A DNA stretch of 64,000 nt from assembly GCF_031143425.1 (NCBI RefSeq), contig NC_090448.1, positions 337,893,177 through 337,957,176 of the forward strand, in the 5' to 3' direction. The stretch is from Pleurodeles waltl. Lineage: Eukaryota; Chordata; Amphibia; Caudata; Salamandridae. Of this stretch, positions 11,967 through 21,640 are shown one piece after another; position 1 is the first letter of the stretch, and each line of letters starts with the position of its first letter. The notes below the pieces were generated by a model, which saw only the letters and a list, made by a program, of their open reading frames with translations, was not told the origin of the DNA and searched no databases. A program made the position numbers and the translations under genes.

Positions 11967-12063
11967 TGGTATTGCTCGAGAAAAATCTCCAGATACAAAC
12001 TGACACCTGGAGGAAAGTCTAAGACAAGGAATCTTCTGTAACTAGAAGTCTCTAGCAGATAAA
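11838..12063 (-). repeat. DIRS-1 right inverted terminal repeat
   Basis: Reverse complement of the left repeat with scattered mismatches. It ends near AGTCTCTAGCAGAT. In element orientation this is the upstream (promoter-side) terminus, next to the Gag remnant. Confidence 0.8.
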
Positions 12064-12235
12064 TACATTAAAATGATCAAAACAAATCATTACACTAGGT
12101 AATGCAATTTCCACTCATTTTGGTCCGTGGACTGTATAGGTTTATTAGTAAAATTGTATGTCTGTGCAGATGTAATGGTCATTTCGATTGTAAATGTGTT
12201 GTCTGTAATGGCAGTGTGCTACCACACCATGAATA
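12064..12235. other. Short spacer between DIRS-1 and the minisatellite
   Basis: No feature recognised; ordinary AT-rich sequence. Confidence 0.5.
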
Positions 12236-12549
12236 TTCCACTCAAAGCCACTGCACTCTAGTCTGCACCACTCCACAATACTGCACTCTAGCCTGCACCA
12301 CTCCACAATACTGCACTCTGTGCCACTTCACGCTGCGCCTCTCTATTGTACCCTGTACCACTCTACTTTATGTCAATGCACTCTCCGCCACTTTACTATA
12401 CCCACTGCACTCTTCACCATTACACACTACACCACTCCAGTCCAGGCCACACCAATCTACTCAGCACAACTCCACTGTAACCTACTGTACTGTACGCCAC
12501 TCAGTAACGCTGCAATCTACCCACTGCACACTGACGATACAGTCAACGC
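12236..12549. repeat. Minisatellite, left block (unit about 15 bp)
   Basis: Imperfect tandem units of the form CTCTAYGCCACTGCA / CACTGCACTCTAC. It was once continuous with 16389-18124. An hAT-like element now splits the array, and its 8-bp target duplication lies inside the repeat. Confidence 0.9.
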
Positions 12550-15500
12550 CAGTGGTTCCCAAACTTTTGACTCCTGAAGACCCACACTGACTCATTACTG
12601 GAAGCCGGAGACCCCCCAAGCAATTTGTATGTTTTAAATTTCAAACAGAGTAGTAATTCACAAAAAATACATCAACAAGTACACATCAAACAAATACTCA
12701 AATTACTAAATATATAATCATTTTATATTGAAAAAATATGCAAAAATCGAAATGTTTTCTTGAAAATGTTGGCACTGCATCTCAGAGACTAACTTTTCAA
12801 TGTTTGGTTTTATTTAGGGAAGTTGAATCTTCGGGTCAGATTCTAGACTTCCCAAGAAATTTCTGTTTTTTGGTACATAAAATGTGAGAAAGCTTTTTCA
12901 CATAACTATGTGGTGGGGAAAGGAAGTAAAACCATAAGGGCCTCTCAGCTCTCACTAGCCTCTCTGTAACATGTAATTTTTTTTTTTTTTTTATAGCACC
13001 TCTCATACCAGTGTAGGGTATCAGAGCACTTTACAGGGGGTCTGCAAGATGTAGGATTCACATATCATCCACACTGGTAAGCATTTTCCAAGAGTGCTTG
13101 GTCAGGAGAAGCACAAACTCAGGATTCAGAGCACAACACAGTGGTTACCATTGACTTTAATAATAAAAATGTATTTCTATATGTAGGAAACTGCCACTGT
13201 TGGCATGGTTACCCCCTACCTTATTGCCTTTTGTTGAGGCTAGTTATGATTGAAAGTGTGCTGTGACTCTGCTAACCAGGCCCCAGCTCCAGTGTTCTTT
13301 CCCTAAACTGTACCTTTGTCTCCACAATTGGCACAGCCCTGGCTCACAGATAAGTCCTTTGTAAATGGTACCCCTGGTACCAAGGGCCCTGTGACCAGGG
13401 AAGTTCTCTAAGGGCTGCAGCATGTATTATGCCACCCTGGGGACACCTCACTCAACACATTCACGCTGCCTCACAGCTTGTGTGTGCTGGTGGGGAGAAA
13501 AAGACTAAGTCGATATGGCACTCTCCTCTGAATGCCATGCACACAACCCAATGTCTGTGGCATAGGTAAGTCACCCCTCTAGCAGGCCTTACAGTCCTAA
13601 TGCAGGGTGCACTATACCACAGGTGAGGGCATAGCTGCATGAGCACTATGCCCCTACAGTGTCTAAGCCAATTCTTAGACATTGTAAGTGCAGGGTAGCC
13701 ATAAAGAGTATATGGTCTGGGAGTCTGTCAAACACAAACTCCACAGTTCCATATGGCTACACTGAATACTAGGAAGTTTGGTATCAAACTTCTCAGCACA
13801 ATAAATCTACACTGAAGCCAGTGTGGGATTTATTGAGAAATGCACACAGAGGGCATCTTAGAGATGCTCCCTGTATACCATTCCGACTACTAGTGCTAGG
13901 CTGACCAGTTTCTGCCAGCCTGCCACATCCAGACGGGTTTCTGGCCACATGGGGTGAGCGCATTTGTCACTCTGTTGCCAGGAACAAAGCCTGTACTGGG
14001 TGGAGGTGCTTCACACCTCCCCTGTAGGAACTGTAACACCAGGCGGTGCGCCTCAAAGGCTCAAGCCTGATGTTACTGCGCCCCAGGGCACTCCAGCTAG
14101 TGGAGAGGCCTACCCCCCAGACACAGCCCCCACTTTTGGCGGCAAGTCCAGAGGAGATAATGAGAAAAACAAGGAGGAGTCATCCTCCAGCCAGCACAGC
14201 CCCTAAGGTGTCCTGAGCTAAGGTGACCCCTGACTTAGGAAATCCTCCATCTTGCTTTGGAGGATTCCCTCCAATAGGATTAGGGGATGTGCCCCCCTCC
14301 CCACCCACAGGGAGGAGGCACAAAGAGGGTGTAGCCACCCTCAAGGACGGAAGCCATTGGCTACTGCCCCCAGACCAAAACAACCCCCTAAATTGAGTAT
14401 TTAGGGGCGACCCTGAACCCAAGAAACCAGATTCCTGACAACCTACAACAAGAAGGACTCCTGACCTGAAAGCCCGGCAGAGACGACGGAGATGGCAACT
14501 GACTTGACCTCAGCCCTACCGGCCTGTCTCCAGACTCAAAGAACCTGGACAGCGACGCATCCAGCGGTACCAGTGACCTCTGAGGACTCAGAGGACTGCC
14601 CTGCAACCAAAGGACCAAGAAACTCCCATGGACAGCGGCTCTGTCCAAAACACCAACAAAGAAACCATCTTTAAAGGGACTCCAGTCTTGCTCCGGAGAC
14701 GTGAGTCCCAAACACTCTGCACCCAACACCCCAGCTCGTGTCCAGAATAACCAACACTGCAGAGAGGACCCCGAGACTACTCCAATGACGTGGACACCCT
14801 GAGACAACCTCCCTGCACACCCAAAGCGACGCCTGCAGACAGAATTCAGAGGCTCCCCCTGACCGTGACTGCCTGGCAACCAAGAACCCGACGCCTGGAA
14901 GAAGCACTGCACCCGCAGCCCACAGGCCCGAGAGAAACCAACTACTGGTGCAGGAGTGACCAGAAGGCGGCCCTCATCCTTGCCCAGTTGGTGGCTGGCC
15001 CGAGAAGCCCCCCTGTGCCCTGCCTGCATTGCCAGAGTGACCCCCGGGTCCCTCCATGGCTTTCAATGCAAAACTTGACACCTACTTTGCACACTGCACC
15101 CGGCTGCCCCTGTGCTGTTGAGGGTGTATTTTGTGTGCCTGTTTGTGACCCCCCCCCCCCCCACCCAGTGCTCTACAAAACACCCCTGGTCTGCTCCCCG
15201 GGGACGCAGGTACTTACCTGCTAGAAGACTGGAAACGGAGCACTCCTAGTCTCCATAGGCGCCTATGCTACTTGGGCCTTACTTTGACCTCTGCACCTGA
15301 CCGGCCCTGTGTTGCTGGTGCTGGGTGTTTGACCTTGACTTGAACCCCCGACGGTGGGCTGCCTATGCCCCTGTGACTGAACTTGTAAGTGCTTTACTTA
15401 CCTGAAAAACTAACCATTACATACCTCCCCTAGGAACTGTTGATTTTTGCACTGTGTCCATTTTTAAAATAGCTTATTGTCATTTTTGCCAAAACTGTGT

Positions 15501-16388
15501 ACATTACTGTTTTAATTCAAAGTTCCATATTTACCTATGCCAAGTTCCTTACAATTTATGTACTTACTTGAATTCTGAATCTTGTGGTTCTAAAATAAAT
15601 TAAGAAAATAGTATTTTTCTATATAAAAACCTATTGGCCTGGAGTTAAGTCTTTGAGTGTGTGTTCTCATTTATTGCTTGTGTGTGTACAACAAATGCTT
15701 AACACTACCCTCGACCACACTACCACAAAATATAGCATTGGTATTATCTAATTTTGCCACTATCAACCTCTAAGGGGAACCCTTGGACTCTGTGCACACT
15801 CTCTCTCACTTTGAGATAGTATATACACAGCCAACTTCCTACACTATATAAGCAAACCTTTCTTAGCAGCATAAGGAATTCGAAAGAACTTTCTAATTTG
15901 TGCCATGCTGTTTGCATGCAGCTCTTTAATGACAATTCATAGCTCACTGTGCTAGATTACGATTGTAACTTATGAACTGCACAGTAACTAAAGAATCTCT
16001 GTGACAAAAGCAGTAACCCACTCTGCTATGCACATAAAATACTGTTCTTCGCAAGACACACGTTCTTTGCAGCAGGCATATTAACCATCTGTGCTACCTT
16101 TAGGTCAAAACTGCCACTGCACAAAACTCCCATCTCTCTCCAGCAGTTAAATTAATCACTAGAGTTATCTTGACAGTTTTATTTTTGCCTGAAAGCTGCT
16201 GGATGTACAAGAACTTTGCAGCACTTTTAAAACTACTGAACAAAGTAAGTAATAAATATAATAACATTCACATGTTTGTCAGGGGCACCAGCTGGAGAAG
16301 TACCTTCCTCCCAGCCCAGGCCTGCAGACCCCCTCGGAATGTGTCACGGAAACCTGGGGTTCCACAGACCACAGGTTGGGAACCACTG
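12550..16388. mobile_element. hAT-like non-autonomous element, interrupted
   Basis: Termini are CAGTGGTTCCCAA...TTGGGAACCACTG, a 13-bp perfect inverted repeat. Flanking 8-mers GTCAACGC (12542-12549) and GTCTACGC (16389-16396) differ by one base, an 8-bp target duplication as made by hAT transposases. There is no transposase frame. Without the nested 2.66 kb insertion it would be about 1.17 kb. The 3' end (ACCTGGGGTTCCACAGACCA) resembles widespread vertebrate hAT MITEs known from memory. Confidence 0.85.
13182..15843. mobile_element. TGT...ACA element, 2.66 kb, non-coding (LTR-like ends)
   Basis: Starts TGTAGGAAACTGCC and ends GCCAACTTCCTACA, so the ends form an imperfect inverted repeat with TG...CA tips. 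It is flanked by an exact 5-bp duplication CTATA (13177-13181 and 15844-15848). AATAAA lies at 15594-15599, about 245 bp before the end. There is no protein domain; long frames such as 14388-15029 (-) are composition artefacts. It could be a very long solo LTR or a non-autonomous element mobilised in trans. A second member is at 35303-38022. Confidence 0.75.
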
Positions 16389-18124
16389 GTCTACGCCAAT
16401 GCACTTTACTCTGTAACACTTAACTCTATGCCACTGCACTCTATAGCAATCCACTGTACACCATTCTAATCTACCCTGCACCACTGCACTGTACACCACA
16501 TTTCGCTATGCCATTACACTCTACGCAACTGCACTTTACCCTGCACCACTCCACTCTACACCACTCCACTCTACACCACTGCACTCTATGCTACTCTATT
16601 CCCCTCTGCACCACTGCATTCTACTCTTTAACACTGCACTATATGCCAGTGCACTCTACACACCTGCACTCTATGCCACGGTACTCTACGACACTGCTCT
16701 CTACACCACTCTACTCCACACTACTAGACAGTCAACTCTGCAACACTGCACTGTCTGCCACTGAACTCTATGCCACTCTACTCTTCACAGCTCCACTCTA
16801 TGCCACTGCACTCTACAGCACTGTACTTTACACCACTGTATTATGCAATACTCTCCACCACTGCACACATTCTACTGTCACTGCCCTCTGCATCACTCAA
16901 CTCTATGCCACTGCAATTTGCACCACTCTGTCACTCTACTCTATACCACTGTACTCCACTCTGTACCACTGCACTTTACTATACACCACTCTAATCTATG
17001 CCATTGGATCTACGACTCTACATTGTACACCAATTAATTCAATGCCACTGCACTTAATGCCATTTCATGTTATGCTTTTCTACTCTACCCTGTCAATCAA
17101 CACTACACCACTGCATTCTTCGTCATTGCACTATACACCACTCCAGTCTAGACCATACCAATCCAATGCGCACAACTCCACTGTACGCCACTGTACTCTA
17201 CGCCACTCTGCAATACTGCACTTTATGCCAATAAACTGTATGCCAAAGCACTTTAGTCTGTAACACTCAATTCTATGCCCCTGTGCTCTATGCCAATCCA
17301 CTGTACGCCACTCTTATATACTCTGCACCACTGCACTCTATGCCACTGCACTGTAGGGCACTTTACTGTGCGCCCCTACAATCTATGCCACTCTATGCAA
17401 CTGCACTCTACCCTGCACCACTCCATTCTACACCACTTCACTCTTCTCTAAAACAATCTACACTATACCACTGCGCTCTGCCACTCTGCTCTGCTCCACT
17501 CTATGCCACTTCACCCTACACCACTCTCATAACCACTGCAGTCTACTCAACTGCAGTCTACTCAAATGCACTCTACGCCACTGCACCCTACACCACTCTC
17601 ATAACCACTGCAGTCTACTCAAATGCACTCTATGCCACTGCACTTCACTCTGCATTAATGTACTCTACGACACTGCTCTCTACCCCACAGCACTACACTC
17701 TACTCTGCACTCTCTGCCACTGAACGTTATGCAACTCTACTCTGCACTACTGCACTCTACTCCATTCCACTGCACTCTTCAGCACTATAGTCTACACCAC
17801 TTTATGCTACTCTACACCACTCTGTGCCACTTAACTCTATGCCTCTGCCCCCTGCATCACTCAACTCTATGCCACTGCACTCTACTATGCACCACTCTAA
17901 TCTATGCCATTGTATTCTACGATGCTGCTTTGTACGTCACTGCACTCAACGCTACTGCACTCAACGCCAGTCTACTGTACTCTGTGCCACTCTAGAATGT
18001 GGCACTCTATGCGAATCCACACTATGCCACTCCAATACACAACACTCCCTGCCACTCCTCTCTATAACACTCTACTCCACTCTTACCTATTCCATTCTAT
18101 AACACTCTACGCCACTCTCCTGTA
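16389..18124. repeat. Minisatellite, right block (unit about 15 bp)
   Basis: About 1.7 kb of diverged tandem units built from CCACTGCACTCTAYG and shorter variants. Because 15 is a multiple of 3, one frame stays open for 251 codons (16508-17263) with a repetitive Leu/His/Ser/Thr product. I regard that frame as a by-product of the repeat. Confidence 0.92.
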
Positions 18125-18555
18125 CAGAACTAAGGGCCATGTGTACAAAGATCGGGGTTTGCGACTTGCAAATTGCGAGACTTAGCGACTCGCAATTTGC
18201 GAGTTGCAAAACCTGATGTACAACAGTGTCAATTACACTGTTTGTGATTCGCAATGGGGTCGCAAATGACCAACCTCATGAATGTTCATGAGTTAGGTCG
18301 CAATTTGCAACCCCATTGGGAATGGCCGCCCTCACAGGGATGGTGGCCTGCCGGGGTCAGCAGACCACCATGTCTGTGACTGCTTTGAAATAAAGCAGCA
18401 TTTTTTTTTTTTTTAAATGCAGCCCATTTTCCTTAAAGGAAAACGGAATGCATTTCAAAGCAAAAATGAAGATTTCTCTTAATTTTTTCAGAGCAGGCAG
18501 TGGTCCTTGTGGACCCCTTCCCTTTTGCAAATGGGTTAGCACCAGTTTGAGACTA

Positions 18556-18754
18556 CAGGGAGTGCAGAATTATTAGGCAAATGAGTATTTTGACCACATC
18601 ATCCTCTTTATGCATGTTGTCTTACTCCAAGCTGTATAGGCTCGAAAGCCTACTACCAATTAAGCATATTAGGTGATGTGCATCTCTGTAATGAGAAGGG
18701 GTGTGGTCTAATGACATCAACACCCTATATCAGGTGTGCATAATTATTAGGCAA
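18556..18754 (+). repeat. Tc1 left terminal IR/DR
   Basis: Outer repeat GTGCAGAATTATTAGGCAA at 18562-18580 and inner repeat GTGCATAATTATTAGGCAA at 18736-18754 differ at one base. They are the expected pair of transposase-binding direct repeats. Confidence 0.9.
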
Positions 18755-18773
18755 CTTCCTTTCCTTTGGCAAA

Positions 18774-19790
18774 ATGGGTCAAAAGAAGGACTTGACAGGC
18801 TCAGAAAAGTCAAAAATAGTGAGATATCTTGAAGAGGGATGCAGCACTCTTAAAATTGCAAAGCTTCTGAAGCGTGATCATCGAACAATCAAGCGTTTCA
18901 TTCAAAATAGTCAACAGGGTCGCAAGAAGCGTGTGGAAAACCCAAGGTGCAAAATAACTGCCCATGAACTGAGAAAAGTCAAGCGTGCAGCTGCCACGAT
19001 GCCACTTGCCACCAGTTTGGCCATATTTCAGAGCTGCAACATCACTGGAGTGCCCAAAAGCACAAGGTGTGCAATACTCAGACACATGGCCAAGGTAAGA
19101 AAGGCTGAAAGACGACCACCACTGAACAAGACACACAAGCTGAAACGTCAAGACTGGGCCAAGAAATATCTCAAGACTGATTTTTCTAAGGTTTTATGGA
19201 CTGATGAAATGAGAGTGAGTCTTGATGGGCCAGATGGATGGGCCCGTGGCTGGATTGGTAAAGGGCAGAGAGCTCCAGTCCGACTCAGACGCCAGCAAGG
19301 TGGAGGTGGAGTACTGGTTTGGGCTGGTATCATCAAAGATGAGCTTGTGGGGCCTTTTCGGGTTGAGGATGGAGTCAAGCTCAACTCCCAGTCCTACTGC
19401 CAGTTCCTGGAAGACACCTTCTTCAAGCAGTGGTACAGGAAGAAGTCTGCATCCTTCAAGAAAAACATGATTTTCATGCAGGACAATGCTCAATCACACG
19501 CGTCCAAGTACTCCACAGCGTGGCTGGCAAGAAAGGGTATAAAAGAAGGAAATCTAATGACATGGCCTCCTTGTTCACCTGATCTGAACCCCATTGAGAA
19601 CCTGTGGTCCATCATCAAATGTGAGATTTACAAGGAGGGAAAACAGTACACCTCTCTGAACAGTGTCTGGGAGGCTGTGGTTGCTGCTGCACGGAATGTT
19701 GATGGTGAACAGATCAAAACACTGACAGAATCCATGGATGGCAGGCTTTTGAGTGTCCTTGCAAAGAAAAGTGGCTATATTGGTCACTGA
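18774..19790 (+). CDS. Tc1-like transposase, DD37E type, intact
   Basis: A 338-aa protein that would cut and paste the surrounding element. The N-terminal helix-turn-helix (about residues 5-45, STLKIAKLLKRDHRTIKRFI) and a second paired-like helix region (about 60-115) would bind the terminal repeats. The catalytic triad is visible: D144 in LWTDEM, D237 in MQDNAQSH and E275 in DLNPIENLW, with 37 residues between the last two instead of the 34 usual in Tc1. GGGGVLVWAG (about 176-185) is the usual Gly-rich strand. The start codon follows the inner left repeat by about 20 bp and the frame ends before the inner right repeat. Length is normal for the family. There is no frameshift or stop. It lies inside a Harbinger-like element and is transcriptionally unrelated to it. 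A DD37E Tc1 group in vertebrates is known to me from memory only. Confidence 0.95.
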   Translation: MGQKKDLTGSEKSKIVRYLEEGCSTLKIAKLLKRDHRTIKRFIQNSQQGRKKRVENPRCKITAHELRKVKRAAATMPLATSLAIFQSCNITGVPKSTRCAILRHMAKVRKAERRPPLNKTHKLKRQDWAKKYLKTDFSKVLWTDEMRVSLDGPDGWARGWIGKGQRAPVRLRRQQGGGGVLVWAGIIKDELVGPFRVEDGVKLNSQSYCQFLEDTFFKQWYRKKSASFKKNMIFMQDNAQSHASKYSTAWLARKGIKEGNLMTWPPCSPDLNPIENLWSIIKCEIYKEGKQYTSLNSVWEAVVAAARNVDGEQIKTLTESMDGRLLSVLAKKSGYIGH

Positions 19791-19908
19791 TTTGTTTTTG
19801 TTTTGTTTTTGAATGTCAGAAATGTATATTTGTGAATGTTGAGATGTTATATTGGTTTCACTGGTAATGATAAATAATTGAAATGGGTATATATTTTTTT
19901 TTGTTAAG

Positions 19909-20117
19909 TTGCCTAATAATTATGCACAGTAATAGTCACCTGCACACACAGATATCTCCCTAACATAGCTAAAACTAAAAACAAACTAAAAACTACTTCC
20001 AAAAATATTCAGCTTTGATATTAATGAGTTTTTTGGGTTCATTGAGAACATGGTTGTTGTTCAATAATAAAATTAATCCTCAAAAATACTACTTGCCTAA
20101 TAATTCTGCACTCCCTG
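19909..20117 (-). repeat. Tc1 right terminal IR/DR
   Basis: Mirror of the left end: inner repeat at 19909-19927 and outer repeat at 20093-20111, then the terminal CTCCCTG. It also holds T-rich sequence after the stop codon that may serve as the 3' UTR. Confidence 0.9.
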
Positions 20118-20371
20118 TAGTGCTACCTGTGATTGTTTTGTAACCACGATCATACATCGGACTGCGACTTGCAATTCAGAAGGGAACGCCCCTTTCTAAC
20201 TGCGACTCGCAAACCCTTTTTGCCATTCGGTAAATAGATTACCAAATCGCAAAAATGGGTCTGTACATACCAAAATGCTTTTTTCTCGTCACAAACGTGT
20301 CTTTTGCGATGAGAAGAAAGGTATGTACATGTGGCCCTAAGTTTTAGCCATGCTGAACAGTCAATACAATG

Positions 20372-20638
20372 TTAAGATTCCATGTTGGGGCTGATGCGAC
20401 CCAAGGAGGAATTACTCTTAAGACCTTCCATGAAGGCTTTAATGACAGGAATTGGTAATAGGGAAACATGTTGCCTGTTCTGAAGATAGGCGGCTACAGC
20501 TGCAAGGTGTATTTTTATGGATGTGAAAGCTTTAACAGATGTTTTTAAGTGAAAGAGATAGCAGACAATATCTTGTGCCTTGGCTGCTAAGGGATCAATA
20601 TGTGTGAAACGACAATAGTAAACAAATCTCAAATGCAT
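20372..20638 (-). pseudogene. DIRS-2 recombinase N-terminal core fragment
   Basis: An 88-aa frame with RFVYYCRFTHIDPLAAKAQD, SSIKIHL-like SIKIHLAAVAAYLQ and IPVIKAFMEGLK matches the core-binding domain of the DIRS-5 recombinase (61790-61570). It stops where the element is truncated, so none of the catalytic residues are present. Confidence 0.8.
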
Positions 20639-20879
20639 TTAGCAGCATAACAGGCACAAGTAGTATATGCTTGTGCACTTCAAGAATGTCCATGCATTCT
20701 GGTGGGAGATTAAGGTATCCAAATTCTAGGACTTCAAGAGCCAGATCGCATGGTTGAGAGACTCCACTGACCTTAGAAAGTCAAATTCTGCGAATGTGCT
20801 CCCCATCCCATAAGAGAGTCATCCGTTCTATGCTCCTTGTGGAACTGAGTCTAGGAATAGCCGTCCCTTTAATATGGTG

Positions 20880-21116
20880 TTAGTGTTCCACCACTGCAGA
20901 GTGGCAAGACTGACGGCCGACCAACACTAAATCTTCCCATCGACTCTCCGCTTGAGATGATTGATGGGCTAAGCACTCCTGTAATGGAGGCAAGTGTAAC
21001 CTGCATGGGGCACTACCTAGGCATGAGGTCTTCATGCCTAGGAAGCGCATCACTGTCCTGACTGTAACCTGTTGAGCTGGTGGAAATAGAGGAATGAGTG
21101 CCTGAAAGGATTGCAT
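20880..21116 (-). pseudogene. DIRS-2 pre-RNase H segment
   Basis: RTVMRFLGMKTSCLGSAPCR and LHLPPLQECL align with VNMVMKLLGMMSSCIAIVRN and LHMRPLQQCR in DIRS-5, the RT-RNase H connection. The sequence then jumps to recombinase-type sequence, supporting an internal deletion of RNase H. Confidence 0.72.
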
Positions 21117-21338
21117 CCTGGCACCATTTCGGTAGACTATGCCCCTCTCTTAATAGAGAACTACCCCTAGAATTGGTTGGATCTGAAGGGGTTGGAGGTT
21201 AGATTTTGTAGCGTTGATGTTAATGCCTAGTTCGTGAAGTAGGTGGATGGTGACATTTTAGATGAATGGCACTCTTGATAAGTCAATTGTCCAGGTTGGA
21301 AAAGATGTGGATGCCCAGTCTGACTAGGTGAACTGCCA

Positions 21339-21640
21339 CTATCCCGGGACACTTTCTGAAAACCTGGGTGCGGTAGTGACTCCGAAAGGGAGTACTTTGC
21401 ACTGGTAATGCTGTCTGCTTCCTACGAATCTGAGATACTGGCGATGTGTTGGATGGTTTGGAATGTGGAAATAGGTGTACTTTAAGTCAAGTGCAGCAAT
21501 GAAGTTGCATTGTAGTAGTATCGAAATGACTTTATGAAGACTGACCATGTGAAAATGTTCTGAGAGAATATATTTGTTTAAGACCCTGAGATCAAAGATA
21601 GGTCTGAGGGACCCACTCTTTTTTGGGAATCAGGAAGTAT
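21339..21640 (-). pseudogene. DIRS-2 reverse transcriptase remnant
   Basis: A frame at 21548-21339 reads AALDLKYTYFHIPNHPTHRQ, YLRFVGSRQHYQCKVLPFGV and TTAPRF, matching the RT fingers and palm of DIRS-4 and DIRS-5. An adjoining frame up to 21640 shows the PKKSGSLRPIFDLRVLN motif. A short A-rich change breaks the frame, and the YLDD block lies in disrupted sequence. Confidence 0.82.

Larger units (their letters stand above)
6415..12063 (-). mobile_element. DIRS-1: full-length but decayed DIRS retrotransposon
   Basis: Coding strand is minus. It has inverted terminal repeats (about 6415-6655 and 11838-12063), an internal complementary region (about 6790-6893), and in coding order remnants of Gag, RT (YLDDW), RNase H and a tyrosine recombinase. 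All reading frames carry stops or frameshifts. Its right-end sequence (agaagtctct...) groups it with DIRS-3, and it differs from DIRS-4 and DIRS-5. DIRS elements insert by a tyrosine recombinase and leave no target duplication; none is seen here. Confidence 0.9.
18556..20117 (+). mobile_element. Tc1-like DNA transposon, apparently complete
   Basis: 1562 bp, flanked by TA (18554-18555 and 20118-20119). The outer ends are perfect inverted repeats over at least 25 bp (CAGGGAGTGCAGAATTATTA...). A second inner copy of GTGCATAATTATTAGGCAA lies at 18736-18754, with its mirror at 19909-19927, giving an IR/DR layout in which each end has two transposase-binding repeats. The single gene inside is uninterrupted. 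TIR identity and an open gene suggest recent insertion. Confidence 0.95.
18134..20337. mobile_element. Harbinger-like non-autonomous element, interrupted by Tc1
   Basis: Ends GGGCCATGTGTAC...GTACATGTGGCCC form an inverted repeat and are flanked by TAA on both sides (18131-18133 and 20338-20340), the 3-bp target duplication typical of PIF/Harbinger. The interior has short inverted words such as GCGACTTGCAA and GCGACTCGCA. Removing the Tc1 insertion leaves about 640 bp with no coding capacity. It is inserted at the junction of the minisatellite and the truncated DIRS-2. Confidence 0.82.

Noticed and set aside
6400..12070. Endogenous retrovirus or gypsy-type LTR element for the RT-bearing regions
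   Set aside because: Inverted rather than direct terminal repeats, an internal complementary region, and a tyrosine recombinase instead of an integrase all point to DIRS.
14388..15029. 213-aa reverse frame inside the first TGT...ACA element
   Set aside because: Low-complexity Ser/Gly/Leu composition, no domain, and not matched in the sister element.
16508..17263. 251-aa forward reading frame
   Set aside because: It is a direct translation of the 15-bp minisatellite; the product is a repetitive Leu/His/Ser/Thr string with no domain.
12236..18124. CRISPR-like array
   Set aside because: The units are short, contiguous and diverged, with no unique spacers, and the genome is eukaryotic; it is a minisatellite.
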